The notes: a model not told the origin generated them from the sequence alone. A DNA stretch of 64,000 nucleotides from Prevotella sp. (GCA_017538105.1 JAFYJN010000067.1:55753-119752); one strand, 5' to 3'; numbered from the stretch's first letter, positions 45,122 to 53,981 are shown. Translations and numbers: made by a program.

Positions 45122-45739
45122 CTATTTAATCTGTTTCAACGCCATTTTCACCACCTGTTCAACAGGCATGTCGGGATGGTTCTCGAGGATAGCCGTCACC
45201 ACCTTCGCCGACGGAGCTGGTGAGAATCCGAGCATAGTGAGGGCCCCCACCGCCTCGTTCTTCACCTCATGGTTGATGGTTGAGGAAGCGCTTTCGAGCG
45301 TCGGGTGCAACTCATCTGCCAATCCACCATTGACAATCTTGTCCTTCAGGTCGACAATAATACGCTGTGCCGTGCGAAGACCTATGCCCTTCACGCTCTT
45401 GAGCATCCTTTCATCGCCCGAGGCGATGGCGTTGCATAGGTCACGAGGTGTGGCCGAAGAGAGAATCATCCTACCCGTGTTCGCTCCCACGCCAGAGACG
45501 CTGACGAGCAGACGGTAGAGTTCGCGCTCCTGTTTCGTCGCAAAACCGAAGAAGGAATAGGAGTCGTCGCGCCCGCCGGTGACCAACTGTTCATGTACAA
45601 AGAGTTTCACCTCTTTTTTGCCTTGTAAGGCAGAAAATGTGTTGAGTGAAATATTGAGCACATAGCCCACCCCGGCCGTTTCGACAACCGCTTGTGCCGG
45701 TGTCAGCTCGGCCAGTTCACCCCTGATATAATCTATCAT
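45122..45739 (-). CDS. ruvA: Holliday junction DNA helicase subunit RuvA
   Basis: The Holliday-junction-binding subunit of the RuvAB branch-migration motor. 205 residues, the normal length. It begins MIDYIRGELAELTPAQAVVE (OB-fold domain I); the tandem helix-hairpin-helix region contains LLVSVSGVGANTGRMILSS and LKSVKGIGLRTAQRIIVDLK, and the C-terminal domain III (AVGALTMLGFSPAPSAKVVT) binds RuvB. It is upstream of sprA on the same strand, with a 142-bp gap of T-rich and repeat-like sequence. No TAnnTTTG box was found just upstream of it. Confidence 0.96.
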   Translation of the reverse strand: MIDYIRGELAELTPAQAVVETAGVGYVLNISLNTFSALQGKKEVKLFVHEQLVTGGRDDSYSFFGFATKQERELYRLLVSVSGVGANTGRMILSSATPRDLCNAIASGDERMLKSVKGIGLRTAQRIIVDLKDKIVNGGLADELHPTLESASSTINHEVKNEAVGALTMLGFSPAPSAKVVTAILENHPDMPVEQVVKMALKQIK

Positions 45740-45926
45740 GATGTTGACTTTTCGTATATATACAAAAGATTAACGACCGCAAGGGGTGTTTATTGCCTTG
45801 AGGGGGGATTTTTTGGGAGATGTGGGTTGGCGGTCGCTGGCAGAGTTTCAGAACCAAAGGCCACTGTTTTCAGAGAAATGGAAAGTAAAAAACCAAATAA
45901 ATATAGATAAATTGCTCAATTTGCAC

Positions 45927-45934
45927 TATCTTTG
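45927..45934 (+). promoter_or_regulatory. Predicted -7 box of the M48 peptidase gene
   Basis: TATCTTTG fits TAnnTTTG exactly. Transcription would start near 45940 and leave a leader of about 100 nt before the start codon at 46040. The whole 45740-46039 gap between ruvA and this gene holds nothing else that I recognise. Confidence 0.6.
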
Positions 45935-46039
45935 CAATCGGGGAAGCTATAGAATCTATCATGAGAATCCTCGAGGCCCTTATGCATCAAGCAATGGTGT
46001 TGCGGGTATGCACCCAATAATCTAAATAATCATGCACTT

Positions 46040-46822
46040 ATGAAAAGAATTCTTCTCATTTTTGCCGCTTCATTTTTCATGCTTTCCACACAGGCGCAGT
46101 CGACGTGGGGACGCGTGCTGCGAGGGGCCGTAAAAGCAGGAAAGGCATTGACCATCACCGACGAGGATCTGGCACAGGTCGTGGGTGAGAGTGTGAGAGC
46201 TATGGACAATGAGAATACCGTATGTGGGGAGACAAGTCCCTATACCAAACGTTTAAAACGTCTGACAAAGGGAATGGATAAAGCTGCCGGCATAAAACTG
46301 AACTTCAAGGTGTATCTTACATCCGACATCAATGCTTTCGCCTGTCCTGACGGCAGTGTCAGGGTCTTTTCGGCACTGATGGACGAGCTGAGTGATGATG
46401 AGTTGCTCGGCGTGATAGGCCATGAGATAGGGCACGTGGCCCTAAGACATGCGAAAAAAGCCTGGAGAAGTGCCATGCTACGCAGTGCGGCGTCGGATGC
46501 CATGGGTGCCATGAGCAGCAAGTGGGCGGGGCTGTCCGACTCTGTCCTTGGCGATCTGACGAGTTCAGCTCTCACGGCAAAACATTCCAGGTATCACGAA
46601 ACCCAAGCCGACGACTATGGCTATGACTTCTTGAAGAAAAGCGGAAAGAACCCTTGGGCTATGGGTCTGGCTTTCAAGAAGTTGAAAGAGTTGTCACAAA
46701 AGAGAGGTTCTTCCCGTTTTGACAAATGGCTACAGACCTTCTCGACACATCCCGACTTCGATGAACGCATCGCCAGGATGAAAAACAAAGCCAAAAAAGA
46801 CGGATTCCCTGTGGGTAACTAA
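46040..46822 (+). CDS. M48-family zinc metallopeptidase, exported
   Basis: 260 residues with a signal peptide (MKRILLIFAASFFMLSTQA). A M48 (BepA/LoiP-type) peptidase domain follows: the zinc motif VIGHEIGHVALRHAKKA (HExxH, about residue 128) and the third ligand Glu in SRYHETQADDYGYDFL. The FACPDGSVRVFSALMDEL stretch before it is typical of the family. Such enzymes work in the periplasm on misfolded outer-membrane proteins, which suits a genome with large secreted barrels; the substrate is inferred. Preceded by a leader of about 100 nt with its own promoter, and followed by ddh, which has a separate promoter. Confidence 0.9.
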   Translation: MKRILLIFAASFFMLSTQAQSTWGRVLRGAVKAGKALTITDEDLAQVVGESVRAMDNENTVCGETSPYTKRLKRLTKGMDKAAGIKLNFKVYLTSDINAFACPDGSVRVFSALMDELSDDELLGVIGHEIGHVALRHAKKAWRSAMLRSAASDAMGAMSSKWAGLSDSVLGDLTSSALTAKHSRYHETQADDYGYDFLKKSGKNPWAMGLAFKKLKELSQKRGSSRFDKWLQTFSTHPDFDERIARMKNKAKKDGFPVGN

Positions 46823-46863
46823 AACTGTTTTTCCTTGATGTGAAATAAAAAAAACGGCAATTG

Positions 46864-46896
46864 TTTGCAAAATGTAAAAAAGAATGTGTACTTTTG
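46864..46896 (+). promoter_or_regulatory. Predicted promoter of ddh
   Basis: TTTG at 46864-46867 and TACTTTTG at 46889-46896 with 21 nt between them, the complete Bacteroidota pattern. Transcription start near 46902, leader about 45 nt. Confidence 0.7.
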
Positions 46897-46948
46897 CAGC
46901 GATTTGTTAGATTTTACACCAAAAAACGGACTAATAGTTATTTAGAAG

Positions 46949-47848
46949 ATGAAGAAAATCAGAGCCGCCGTCGTTGGTTACGGCAACATCGGACACTTTA
47001 CCATCCAGGCCTTGGAGGCCGCTCCCGACTTTGAAATCGCAGGTGTTGTACGCCGTAAGGGAGGAGAGAACAAGCCTTTGGAACTGGAGCCTTACAAGGT
47101 GGTGAGCGATATCCGCGAACTGGAAGACGTAGATGTGGCCATCTTGGCCACCCCCACCCGCTCATGCGAAGAATATGCCAAGCAAATACTACCGTTGGGC
47201 ATCAACACGGTGGACAGTTTCGACATACACACCAATATTGTTGACTATCGCGCATCGCTCATGCCCATCTGTAAGGAGCATGGCCGTGTGGCGGTGATTG
47301 CCGCCGGTTGGGATCCGGGGTCGGACAGCATCGTGCGAACACTGATGGAAAGTTTGGCTCCCAAGGGGCTCTCGTATACCAATTTCGGTCCGGGTATGTC
47401 GATGGGCCACTCTGTTTGTGTGCGCTCCAAAGAAGGTGTGAAGAACGCGCTCTCGATGACCATCCCCCTGGGAGAAGGTATCCACCGCCGCATGGTGTAT
47501 GTGGAGTTGGAAGAAGGAGCCTCACTCGAAGAAGTCACCAAAGCCATCAAGGCTGATCCCTATTTCGCCCACGACGAGACCCATGTGTTTGCCGTGGAGT
47601 CGGTGGATGCTGTGCGCGATATGGGTCATGGTGTCCACCTGGTGCGTAAAGGCGTGAGTGGCCAGACGCAGAACCAGCGTTTTGAATTCAACATGAGCAT
47701 CAACAACCCCGCCCTGACGGCACAGGTACTGGTGAACGTGGCCCGTGCATCGCTTCGCCAACAACCCGGCTGCTACACAATGGTTGAAATACCCGTCATC
47801 GACATGCTCCCTGGAGAACGGGAGAAACTCATTGGACGTTTAGTATAA
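46949..47848 (+). CDS. ddh: meso-Diaminopimelate dehydrogenase
   Basis: Makes meso-diaminopimelate directly from tetrahydrodipicolinate with NADPH and ammonia, a one-step shortcut used by many Bacteroidota for lysine and peptidoglycan. 299 residues, the family length. The NADPH-binding Rossmann motif is AAVVGYGNIGHFTIQALEAA. TNFGPGMSMGHSVCVRSKEG, with its conserved Met-Ser-Met-Gly-His, and the C-terminal GQTQNQRFEFNMSINNPALT are typical of the enzyme. Single-gene unit with its own promoter and terminator. Confidence 0.95.
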   Translation: MKKIRAAVVGYGNIGHFTIQALEAAPDFEIAGVVRRKGGENKPLELEPYKVVSDIRELEDVDVAILATPTRSCEEYAKQILPLGINTVDSFDIHTNIVDYRASLMPICKEHGRVAVIAAGWDPGSDSIVRTLMESLAPKGLSYTNFGPGMSMGHSVCVRSKEGVKNALSMTIPLGEGIHRRMVYVELEEGASLEEVTKAIKADPYFAHDETHVFAVESVDAVRDMGHGVHLVRKGVSGQTQNQRFEFNMSINNPALTAQVLVNVARASLRQQPGCYTMVEIPVIDMLPGEREKLIGRLV

Positions 47849-47895
47849 ATGCAAAATATGCTGGTGGATCATCTTCACCCGCAATAATCAAAAAC

Positions 47896-47935
47896 TGCCG
47901 CAAAGGGTATTTTCATCTCTTTGCGGCATTTTTTT
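47896..47935 (+). terminator. Rho-independent terminator of ddh
   Basis: TGCCGCAAAG (47896-47905) pairs with CTTTGCGGCA (47919-47928), followed directly by seven Ts. A clean intrinsic terminator 48 bp behind the ddh stop. Confidence 0.85.
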
Positions 47936-48016
47936 GTATTGATATTATGGCATATTATTTTTTTCGTAATTTTGGATAAGTTACTACATTTCGGCATAAA
48001 AAATAAACGAGTTTAT

Positions 48017-48047
48017 TTTGTTCTGCGCTCGATTTTACGTAACTTTG
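48017..48047 (+). promoter_or_regulatory. Predicted promoter of the FMN-binding protein gene
   Basis: TTTG at 48017-48020 and TAACTTTG at 48040-48047, spaced by 19 nt. The leader to the start at 48092 is about 40 nt. Confidence 0.7.
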
Positions 48048-48091
48048 CACCTGAATTCTATTGATTATTGATTTTGATAAAGACAAAAGAC

Positions 48092-48490
48092 ATGAAAACG
48101 AAACTATTTATTGCCATGGCCGTATGCGCCATAACAATACTGTTGATGAGTGCCATGCCTGGCGGCAATGGTGTCATCAGCAAGGAAGGTGCATTCACCG
48201 TGGTGAACACCACCACGTTGGCCCAAGACGTAAAGGGGTACAACAGTTCCACCCCTCTGAAGATTTACATCAGTAAGGGCAAGATTGAGAAGATTGAGGC
48301 CCTTCAGAATCAAGAGACACCGCGTTATTTCGCCAAGGTGAAGAAACAGTTGTTGCCACGTTGGAATGGTATGACCGTGAAAGCTGCGAAGAGTGCCAAA
48401 GTGGACGCTGTGACAGGCGCCACAATGTCATCGAACGCCGTCATCGAGAACGTGAAGCGCGGCCTGGACTACTACCAGAAGCATAAGTAA
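48092..48490 (+). CDS. FMN-binding domain protein, exported
   Basis: 132 residues with a signal or membrane anchor (MKTKLFIAMAVCAITILLMS) and one FMN_bind domain. The flavinylation-type motif AVTGATMSSNAVIE (about residue 110) is the signature: in RnfG, NqrC and related proteins a Thr or Ser here carries covalently attached FMN. Start at 48092 instead of an upstream Met because it begins the signal. Its own promoter lies upstream. Modification by an ApbE flavin transferase is expected, but no apbE gene is in the window. Probably an extracytoplasmic electron carrier; it sits next to the menaquinone genes, which supply the membrane electron carrier. Confidence 0.85.
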   Translation: MKTKLFIAMAVCAITILLMSAMPGGNGVISKEGAFTVVNTTTLAQDVKGYNSSTPLKIYISKGKIEKIEALQNQETPRYFAKVKKQLLPRWNGMTVKAAKSAKVDAVTGATMSSNAVIENVKRGLDYYQKHK

Positions 48491-48550
48491 CACAAGTACG
48501 GAAATTTTCGCTTCGCTTGGAAATAAAACGGAAGTTCATCACTTCGCGAC

Positions 48551-48592
48551 ACAAATGAAGAGGACAATACTGGTATTGTCCTCTTCATTTGT
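48551..48592. terminator. Perfect bidirectional hairpin terminator
   Basis: ACAAATGAAGAGGACAATAC (48551-48570) is perfectly complementary to 48573-48592, with only TG between. It lies between the plus-strand FMN-binding gene (ends 48490) and the minus-strand menB (ends 48616), so it likely ends both transcripts. The core AGGACAATAC also forms the stem of the terminator at 59736. Confidence 0.85.
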
Positions 48593-48615
48593 ACGTCAAA
48601 GAAGCCCTAAACATC

Positions 48616-49431
48616 CTACGGAATATTAGGATATTTGTCAAAGTCGGGTTTACGCTTTTCAAGGAATGCCTTGCCGCCCTCCTGCGCCTCGTCGAGGAAA
48701 TAATAGAGCATGGTGGCGTCGCCTGCCAGTTGCTGTATGCCCGCCTGTCCGTCGAGCTCGGCATTCAGTCCAGCCTTAATCATACGCAGGGCTATGGGCG
48801 ACCTTTCCATCATCGTCTTGGCCCACTCCACGCATTCATCTTCGAGACGCTCCAGTGGCACCACCTTGTTGACCATGCCCATACGCTCCGCCTCCTGTGC
48901 CGAATATTGTCGGCAGAGGAACCATATCTCACGTGCCTTTTTCTGCCCAACAATACGTGCCAGGTACGACGAGCCGAAGCCAGCGTCGAACGACCCCACC
49001 TTGGGACCCGTCTGTCCGAAGACCGCATTCTCCGAAGCGATGGTGAGGTCGCACACCAAGTGCAACACATGACCACCACCGATGGCATAGCCATTGACCA
49101 TGGCGATAACCGGCTTGGGCAGTCGGCGTATCTGCATCTGCACATCAAGTACGCTGAGGCGCGGCACCCCCTCGTCGTCGATATACCCACCGCGACCTTT
49201 CACGTGCATGTCGCCACCCGAGCAGAAGGCCTTGTCGCCGGCACCCGTAAGGAGTACCACACGCAGACGTGCCGCCTCACGGCAATAGGCAAAAGCTTGG
49301 GAGAGTTCTAGCGTCGTCTTGGGTGTAAACGCATTACGATAGCGAGGTCGGTTGATGGTGATTTTCGCTATTCCTTCGAATTCTTCGAAGAGGATTTCTT
49401 CGAAATCGAGTATTTTTTTCCAATTACGCAT
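48616..49431 (-). CDS. menB: 1,4-Dihydroxy-2-naphthoyl-CoA synthase
   Basis: Closes the second ring in menaquinone synthesis. A crotonase-fold enzyme of about 271 residues from the start [20 protein letters not shown]. The oxyanion-hole region [14 protein letters not shown] and the MenB-specific [20 protein letters not shown] and [20 protein letters not shown] are present; [20 protein letters not shown] near the end is also typical. The start at 49431 is preferred to an upstream Met (49482) because the conserved sequence begins here. Last gene of the hotdog thioesterase-menF-menD-menB operon, 84 bp behind menD. Confidence 0.95.
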   Translation of the reverse strand: MRNWKKILDFEEILFEEFEGIAKITINRPRYRNAFTPKTTLELSQAFAYCREAARLRVVLLTGAGDKAFCSGGDMHVKGRGGYIDDEGVPRLSVLDVQMQIRRLPKPVIAMVNGYAIGGGHVLHLVCDLTIASENAVFGQTGPKVGSFDAGFGSSYLARIVGQKKAREIWFLCRQYSAQEAERMGMVNKVVPLERLEDECVEWAKTMMERSPIALRMIKAGLNAELDGQAGIQQLAGDATMLYYFLDEAQEGGKAFLEKRKPDFDKYPNIP

Positions 49432-49515
49432 GATTCTATCTTTAGGATTAAGAGATTCGTGTATAGTGTTCCAACTTAGCACCCTCCCCAGGGCGAGACG
49501 GGATAAGTATATGGT

Positions 49516-51264
49516 TTACTTCATTGAGAAGAACAATTGCAAAACCTCGTTGTCGGCCACTGGGTCGGTGAAGACCTCAAGGAGCATGGGTCGTGTAGTT
49601 TCTTCAGTGAGAAGCATGACTATACCCTCTTGCATCTCCTTCATATTATGAGCCTTGAGATAGCCGATGTCACATTGTGTACAGATGCCCTGTGCCGATG
49701 TGTCGTGGCATGCTGCCACCATATTGCGGGCATCACTCTGCTCCAATCCCGGCAAGGTTTGGAAGATTCCTCCACCGCCATTGTTGAGCACTATGATACG
49801 CAAGTTGCCGTCGAGGTTACTGTTCCACAGCGCGTTCTGGTCATAGAAGAAGCTCAGGTCACCGAGTACGCAGAACACTTTGTCTTCGATTCCACTCTCC
49901 CATAAATAAGCTGCAAAGCCCACGGCTGTGGACAGCGTCCCCTCAATGCCGTTGACTCCTCGGTTGCACCACACATGATGGGCCGCATAGATATTGGCAA
50001 GCCGTATGGGACTGCTGTTGCCGTAATGCACATGGAAGTCATACTCCATGTCATAGAGTTGCTGTTCGAAATAACGCACAGTGGCCATCTGCGAATAGGC
50101 AGGTTCGTAATCATCGGTCATCTGCTCGGCCTTATTGAGCACTTGTTGCCAACGGTTGTGAAATGCCACATGCCCCTGATTCTCATGAAAGATAGGGCCA
50201 TCCAGTCCCTTATTTGCCAACCCAGGACAAGCCACACTTATCGAGTTATTTTGATAAAAGAAATAGAGCGTGTTGACCAACGCATTGAATGAATCCATCA
50301 CTTTCAACTCGTCCATCTGCATGGTCACGTCGTGTATGGCCTCACCCTCGTTCACCATGACCACCTTGGCTCCTTCAGCCTTCCGCAAGAAATTTCTCAA
50401 CCGTTTGCTCACCACATGTCCACCCACATAGAGAATATAGTCGGGCATATAATCAGGGTCGTCGCCAACAAGTGTGAGCGCCTTTTCCGTCGGCACATGA
50501 TGGTCGAGGTGGTTATTCAAACATTCGGAGAGCACAACGCCATAGTCGGCGATGAAAGCCATGGCATCACCGTATTCGCCGTCGCCATCTTCTTCTGCCC
50601 ATTCTGAATATTCCTGACCAAGCACAATCATGGGATGTTCCGCTTCAAAAAAATCACGAGCCAAAAGAATATCCTTTTCTTCTTTATAGTAATGGCGTTC
50701 AATAAGGCGTTCTTCAGGTAGGCGACTGACGGTGAAGTCGAAGAGCGGCTCACTGATGGGTACATTGATGTGTACCGGTCCCATGGTAAAGAACGCCAAA
50801 TCGAGCAGCGCTTCGTTGGCCAATCTGTTGCAAAGCCACCGGCTCTCCTCATCGTGTGGTTCCGGCAGCGACACCGAACGGCGCACCAACGAGCCGAAAG
50901 CCCCCTGCTGTGGGATGGTCTGTCCATCGAGTTGATCAACCCATGCCTGCGGTCGGTCGGCAGTGATGACCACCAGTGGCAGTTGTTGGTATTTGGCCTC
51001 GGCCACCGCTGGCGCAAGATTGAGCATCGCCGAGCCCGAGGTAACACACACCGCCACGGGCATCTGCGAGGCTTGTATCAAGCCTATGGCGAAAAAGCCC
51101 GCGCTACGCTCGTCTGTGACAGGGTAGCATGTGATGTCGGGACACTCGTTGAGGTTGTGAACGATGGGTGCATTTCTCGACCCTGGACACACCACAGCTT
51201 GGTATACCTCGTGTTTTACGAGCAGCGATGTGAGGATATTGACGTTTTCTTTGTTGGAGTACAT
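49516..51264 (-). CDS. menD: 2-Succinyl-5-enolpyruvyl-6-hydroxy-3-cyclohexene-1-carboxylate synthase
   Basis: A thiamine-diphosphate enzyme that joins 2-oxoglutarate to isochorismate, the committed step of menaquinone synthesis. 582 residues, the normal size. The N-terminal PYR domain begins with VVCPGSRNAPIVHNLNE; the C-terminal PP domain shows GNSSPIRLANIYAAHHVWCN, RGVNGIEGTLSTAVGFA and the ThDP/Mg site LGDLSFFYDQNALWNSNLDG. Lies between menF and menB on the same strand. The 149 bp before its start contain three 18-bp tandem units and a purine-rich repeat, a long gap for an operon. Confidence 0.95.
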   Translation of the reverse strand: MYSNKENVNILTSLLVKHEVYQAVVCPGSRNAPIVHNLNECPDITCYPVTDERSAGFFAIGLIQASQMPVAVCVTSGSAMLNLAPAVAEAKYQQLPLVVITADRPQAWVDQLDGQTIPQQGAFGSLVRRSVSLPEPHDEESRWLCNRLANEALLDLAFFTMGPVHINVPISEPLFDFTVSRLPEERLIERHYYKEEKDILLARDFFEAEHPMIVLGQEYSEWAEEDGDGEYGDAMAFIADYGVVLSECLNNHLDHHVPTEKALTLVGDDPDYMPDYILYVGGHVVSKRLRNFLRKAEGAKVVMVNEGEAIHDVTMQMDELKVMDSFNALVNTLYFFYQNNSISVACPGLANKGLDGPIFHENQGHVAFHNRWQQVLNKAEQMTDDYEPAYSQMATVRYFEQQLYDMEYDFHVHYGNSSPIRLANIYAAHHVWCNRGVNGIEGTLSTAVGFAAYLWESGIEDKVFCVLGDLSFFYDQNALWNSNLDGNLRIIVLNNGGGGIFQTLPGLEQSDARNMVAACHDTSAQGICTQCDIGYLKAHNMKEMQEGIVMLLTEETTRPMLLEVFTDPVADNEVLQLFFSMK

Positions 51265-51292
51265 TATTAGGGTTTAGTATTCTTGAAAAATG

Positions 51293-51408
51293 GAGGCCAT
51301 AGAGATTATAGAAGCAATAGATATTGTAGAGGCAATAGTTATTATAGAGGATAATGTTAGCCTAAGCAGGACTTTTCTCTTGCTCCTTGCCCCCTGCTCC
51401 TTGCCCCT
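51293..51408. repeat. 18-bp tandem units and GGGGCAAGGAGCA repeat in menF-menD gap
   Basis: Three 18-bp units lie at 51293-51310, 51311-51328 and 51329-51346 (GAGGCCATAGAGATTATA, GAAGCAATAGATATTGTA, GAGGCAATAGTTATTATA). At 51379-51408 the minus strand reads GGGGCAAGGAGCAGGGGGCA, almost the same as 59062-59083 and related to the pth tail. The function is unknown. Confidence 0.6.
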
Positions 51409-51413
51409 TAAAA

Positions 51414-52517
51414 TCATAACAGTCGTCGCATAGTTTCGAGTTTTGTCTCCGTCTCGTTCCATTCTTGTTGCAAGACGCTCTCGGGCAAGATGCCACCACC
51501 AGCATAAAGCTGCAAGCAATCGTCCAAGATACGCATACACCGCAACGACACGAAGATATGAGTAGCACTGTCGCCGTTTGCCGATCCGTCGGCCGGTCCA
51601 TCGCACAGTGGCCCACAGAAGCCACTGTAGTAATGGCGTTGTGCCGACTCGTTTTTACGGATAAAGTCGAAAGCCTCACGTTTGGGCAATCCGCAGACCG
51701 CTGGCGTGGGATGTAGGGCGGCAAGAAGCGAGCCTAACCGCGAAGAGTCAGTGACGGAGAAGGTGAAATCACTCCTGAGATGGAGTAGATGTCCTGCACG
51801 CACCGTCCTCGGTCCCTCCTCATGAATCTGGCTGGAGAATTGCTCGAGACACTCCACGATATAGGTACTAACAAGCCGTTGTTCCCGTATGTTTTTGTCG
51901 GACCATCCCACCTCGCCGAGCGATGGTTTTTCATGATGCCCATCGGCTATCCATTGGTCGGTATGGGGAGCGCAACGAGCGGCACGCAGTTCCATTGTTC
52001 CCGCCAGGGCGATGGTACGCCATTTGTCGCCACCCCCTTCCAGCAGCAGCTCCGGTGTAGCCATGAGCCATGTCTGTGCATTTGGTATATGCACCAAGGC
52101 GATGAACATACGAGGGTAGGCCAAACAAGCCCGGAGGAAAAGCTCTTCGCAAGAATGGCTGTTATCATTGGCCATGTCGACACGGCGCGAGAGCACCAAT
52201 TTGCTGAAATGGCCCGCCTGCACTTGTGAGGAGAAGCTGGCGAAATCGAGTTGGTAGTAACCATCGGCTGTCGTCTCCCGCTCCTTCAATGGCGACAACA
52301 CGTCTTCACCATTGCCGTCTGGGCACGAAGCCACCACGGAGGGTCCTTGAATGAGGTATATCGGTTCTTCATCGGAGGGAGCGAAGGGAGCGAACACGAA
52401 TCCCCGTCTCCCATTGAGCAAGGCCAGTGAGCGCAGTTCCAGCGGTTCCCCCTCTTTCTGTTCCACCTTGACATACTGACGGCTATAAGGCAGCCGGTAT
52501 AAGGCAAAAGCTTTCAT
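51414..52517 (-). CDS. menF: Isochorismate synthase
   Basis: Turns chorismate into isochorismate, the entry to menaquinone synthesis. 367 residues of the chorismate-utilising fold. Visible family blocks: KLVLSRRVDM, RTIALAGTMELRA, HLRSDFTFSVTDSSRLGSLL, LHPTPAVCGLPKREAFDFI, YYSGFCGPL, and the C-terminal LYAGGGILPESVLQQEWNET with the conserved Glu and Thr/Lys residues. The start overlaps the thioesterase stop by four bases, so both are translationally coupled. Its end is 149 bp before menD. Confidence 0.93.
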   Translation of the reverse strand: MKAFALYRLPYSRQYVKVEQKEGEPLELRSLALLNGRRGFVFAPFAPSDEEPIYLIQGPSVVASCPDGNGEDVLSPLKERETTADGYYQLDFASFSSQVQAGHFSKLVLSRRVDMANDNSHSCEELFLRACLAYPRMFIALVHIPNAQTWLMATPELLLEGGGDKWRTIALAGTMELRAARCAPHTDQWIADGHHEKPSLGEVGWSDKNIREQRLVSTYIVECLEQFSSQIHEEGPRTVRAGHLLHLRSDFTFSVTDSSRLGSLLAALHPTPAVCGLPKREAFDFIRKNESAQRHYYSGFCGPLCDGPADGSANGDSATHIFVSLRCMRILDDCLQLYAGGGILPESVLQQEWNETETKLETMRRLL

Positions 52518-52936
52518 CGTGATTCTTTTTTAGAAGAGATGATATAGTTGGTTACGCTGACCACGGAGATGGTCTGACCCTTGCTGTCTGTAATCTCCAC
52601 ATTCCACACATGCAACGTCTTCCCTTTCTGCACCAGTCGCGCCAAAGCCGTCACAGTGTCACCCTCTGCCACCGCCTTCACATGGGAACCACTGACATTG
52701 ATGCCTACGCATATTTTCCCCGGACAAAGCGATGAAGAGCCCACGCCCGCCAGATTCTCGGCCAACGCCAGCGACGCTCCTCCACTAAGGAAGCCAAAGG
52801 GCTGCCTATTGCGCTCATCGACTTTCATGGTGGCCATACACATGTCTTCATCAGGTGTGGAGATAAACTCCATGCCCAGAGCTGTCGACAGGTTGGGTTG
52901 TCGGTTAATAATTTCCCTGATTCTTTCTACATCCAT
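52514..52936 (-). CDS. Hotdog-fold thioesterase (PaaI/MenI-like)
   Basis: About 140 residues of a PaaI-type hotdog thioesterase: the core motif RQPFGFLSGGASLALAENLA and the following GINVSGSHVKAVAEGDTVTA strand are typical. Its position as first gene of the menF-menD-menB unit suggests that it hydrolyses DHNA-CoA (MenI function), the step for which these operons otherwise lack an enzyme; this is an inference from context. The start at 52936 (MDVERIREIINRQ) is preferred to an upstream Met (52972) because the longer form would begin in the promoter region. A -7 box is at 52960-52967. Confidence 0.82.
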   Translation of the reverse strand: MDVERIREIINRQPNLSTALGMEFISTPDEDMCMATMKVDERNRQPFGFLSGGASLALAENLAGVGSSSLCPGKICVGINVSGSHVKAVAEGDTVTALARLVQKGKTLHVWNVEITDSKGQTISVVSVTNYIISSKKESR

Positions 52937-52959
52937 AGTATCGCGGTTAAAACCCAATG

Positions 52960-52967
52960 CAAAAATA
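52960..52967 (-). promoter_or_regulatory. Predicted -7 box of the thioesterase-menF-menD-menB operon
   Basis: On the minus strand TATTTTTG fits TAnnTTTG. It would start transcription near 52954 and leave a leader of about 18 nt. No -33 TTTG is seen. Confidence 0.45.
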
Positions 52968-53061
52968 AACAATATTTTTAAATAACCACCCCGAGAAGGG
53001 TTAATTTTTGGGAAAAGCCAATAGGGGCTGGAAGGAAAAGTTGAGAAATTGTCAGATGATA

Positions 53062-53871
53062 CTATCGGGCGAGACGGAGGCCGATATAGTAATATGCTCC
53101 GCCTGACGAGAAACTGCCACGATAGGCTACCCTATTACTGGCAGCATAGCCATACCAACTGCCGCCACGGCCAACGCGAGAAGACGAGGTCGCAGTATTG
53201 CATGGGTTGGAAGAGGGAGAACTGGAGTAATAATCTGCGTCGTACCAATCCTGACACCATTCCCACACATTGCCACTCATGTCATACAAACCCAGTTCGT
53301 TGGCCTGTTTGTGGGCTACGAGATGTGTCTCTTCACCACTATTTCCCTCATGCCACGCCACATCGTCTACATTGTTGCTTCCGGCATACATATAGCCCTT
53401 GCTCTTCTTGCCTCCACGAGCTGCATATTCCCACTCCGCCTCGGTAGGCAGACGGAAATTCTTCCCCGTGAGCAAGTTGAGTTTGGCGATGAAAGCTTGA
53501 CAGTCATTCCAACTCACCGTTTCTACCGGACGTTTGTCTTCTATGAAATGAGAGGGATTATGGCCCATAACCACCTGCCACAAATCCTGCGTCACCTCGG
53601 TTTGGCCAATGTAGTAGTCGGAAAGTTTCACATTGTGGAGAGGTTTCTCGTCGGGTTCGGCATCGGATGCTCCCATTTGGAAAGAGCCTCCCTCGACACG
53701 CACCATGGTGAAGGACACACCATTGACTGTAATTATCTCAATGGGCGGGTTCTCATCACTATTTCCGCCCCCTTCATCGTCGTCATCACCGCAGGAAGTA
53801 AGAGACAAAGAGAGGGAGAACATCAATCCGCATCCCAGCAGGAACAGTAATCTCTTGATTTTATTTTCCAT
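53062..53871 (-). CDS. FGE/SUMF1-fold lipoprotein without catalytic cysteines
   Basis: About 269 residues. An N-terminal signal with a lipobox (LSLSLSLTSC) is followed by an acidic stretch (GDDDDEGGGNSDENPP) that favours surface display. The body is the formylglycine-generating-enzyme fold: EGGSFQMGASD, YYIGQTEVTQDLWQVVMG, PVETVSWNDCQAFIAKLN, FRLPTEAEWEYAARGG, YDMSGNVWEWCQDWYDADYY and the terminal GRGGSWYGYAASNRVAYRGS with YYYIGLRLAR. The two copper/substrate cysteines that true FGE has near the end (as in SYMCHRSYC) are missing, so it is not expected to make formylglycine; such proteins are binding or structural. A -7 box (TATCTTTG) lies at 53900-53907. Confidence 0.87.
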   Translation of the reverse strand: MENKIKRLLFLLGCGLMFSLSLSLTSCGDDDDEGGGNSDENPPIEIITVNGVSFTMVRVEGGSFQMGASDAEPDEKPLHNVKLSDYYIGQTEVTQDLWQVVMGHNPSHFIEDKRPVETVSWNDCQAFIAKLNLLTGKNFRLPTEAEWEYAARGGKKSKGYMYAGSNNVDDVAWHEGNSGEETHLVAHKQANELGLYDMSGNVWEWCQDWYDADYYSSSPSSNPCNTATSSSRVGRGGSWYGYAASNRVAYRGSFSSGGAYYYIGLRLAR

Positions 53872-53899
53872 AATCATGTGTTTTTAGTGGATGATGATG

Positions 53900-53907
53900 C
53901 AAAGATA
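53900..53907 (-). promoter_or_regulatory. Predicted -7 box of the FGE-like lipoprotein gene
   Basis: On the minus strand TATCTTTG fits TAnnTTTG, about 30 bp upstream of the start codon. This box and the lysS box at 53982 form a divergent promoter pair. Confidence 0.55.
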
Positions 53908-53981
53908 CGTTTTATTTTCTTACCACCATGCTAAAAAAACAAATCTTTTCAAATAACAATGGTAATCTCATTTTTTTTATA

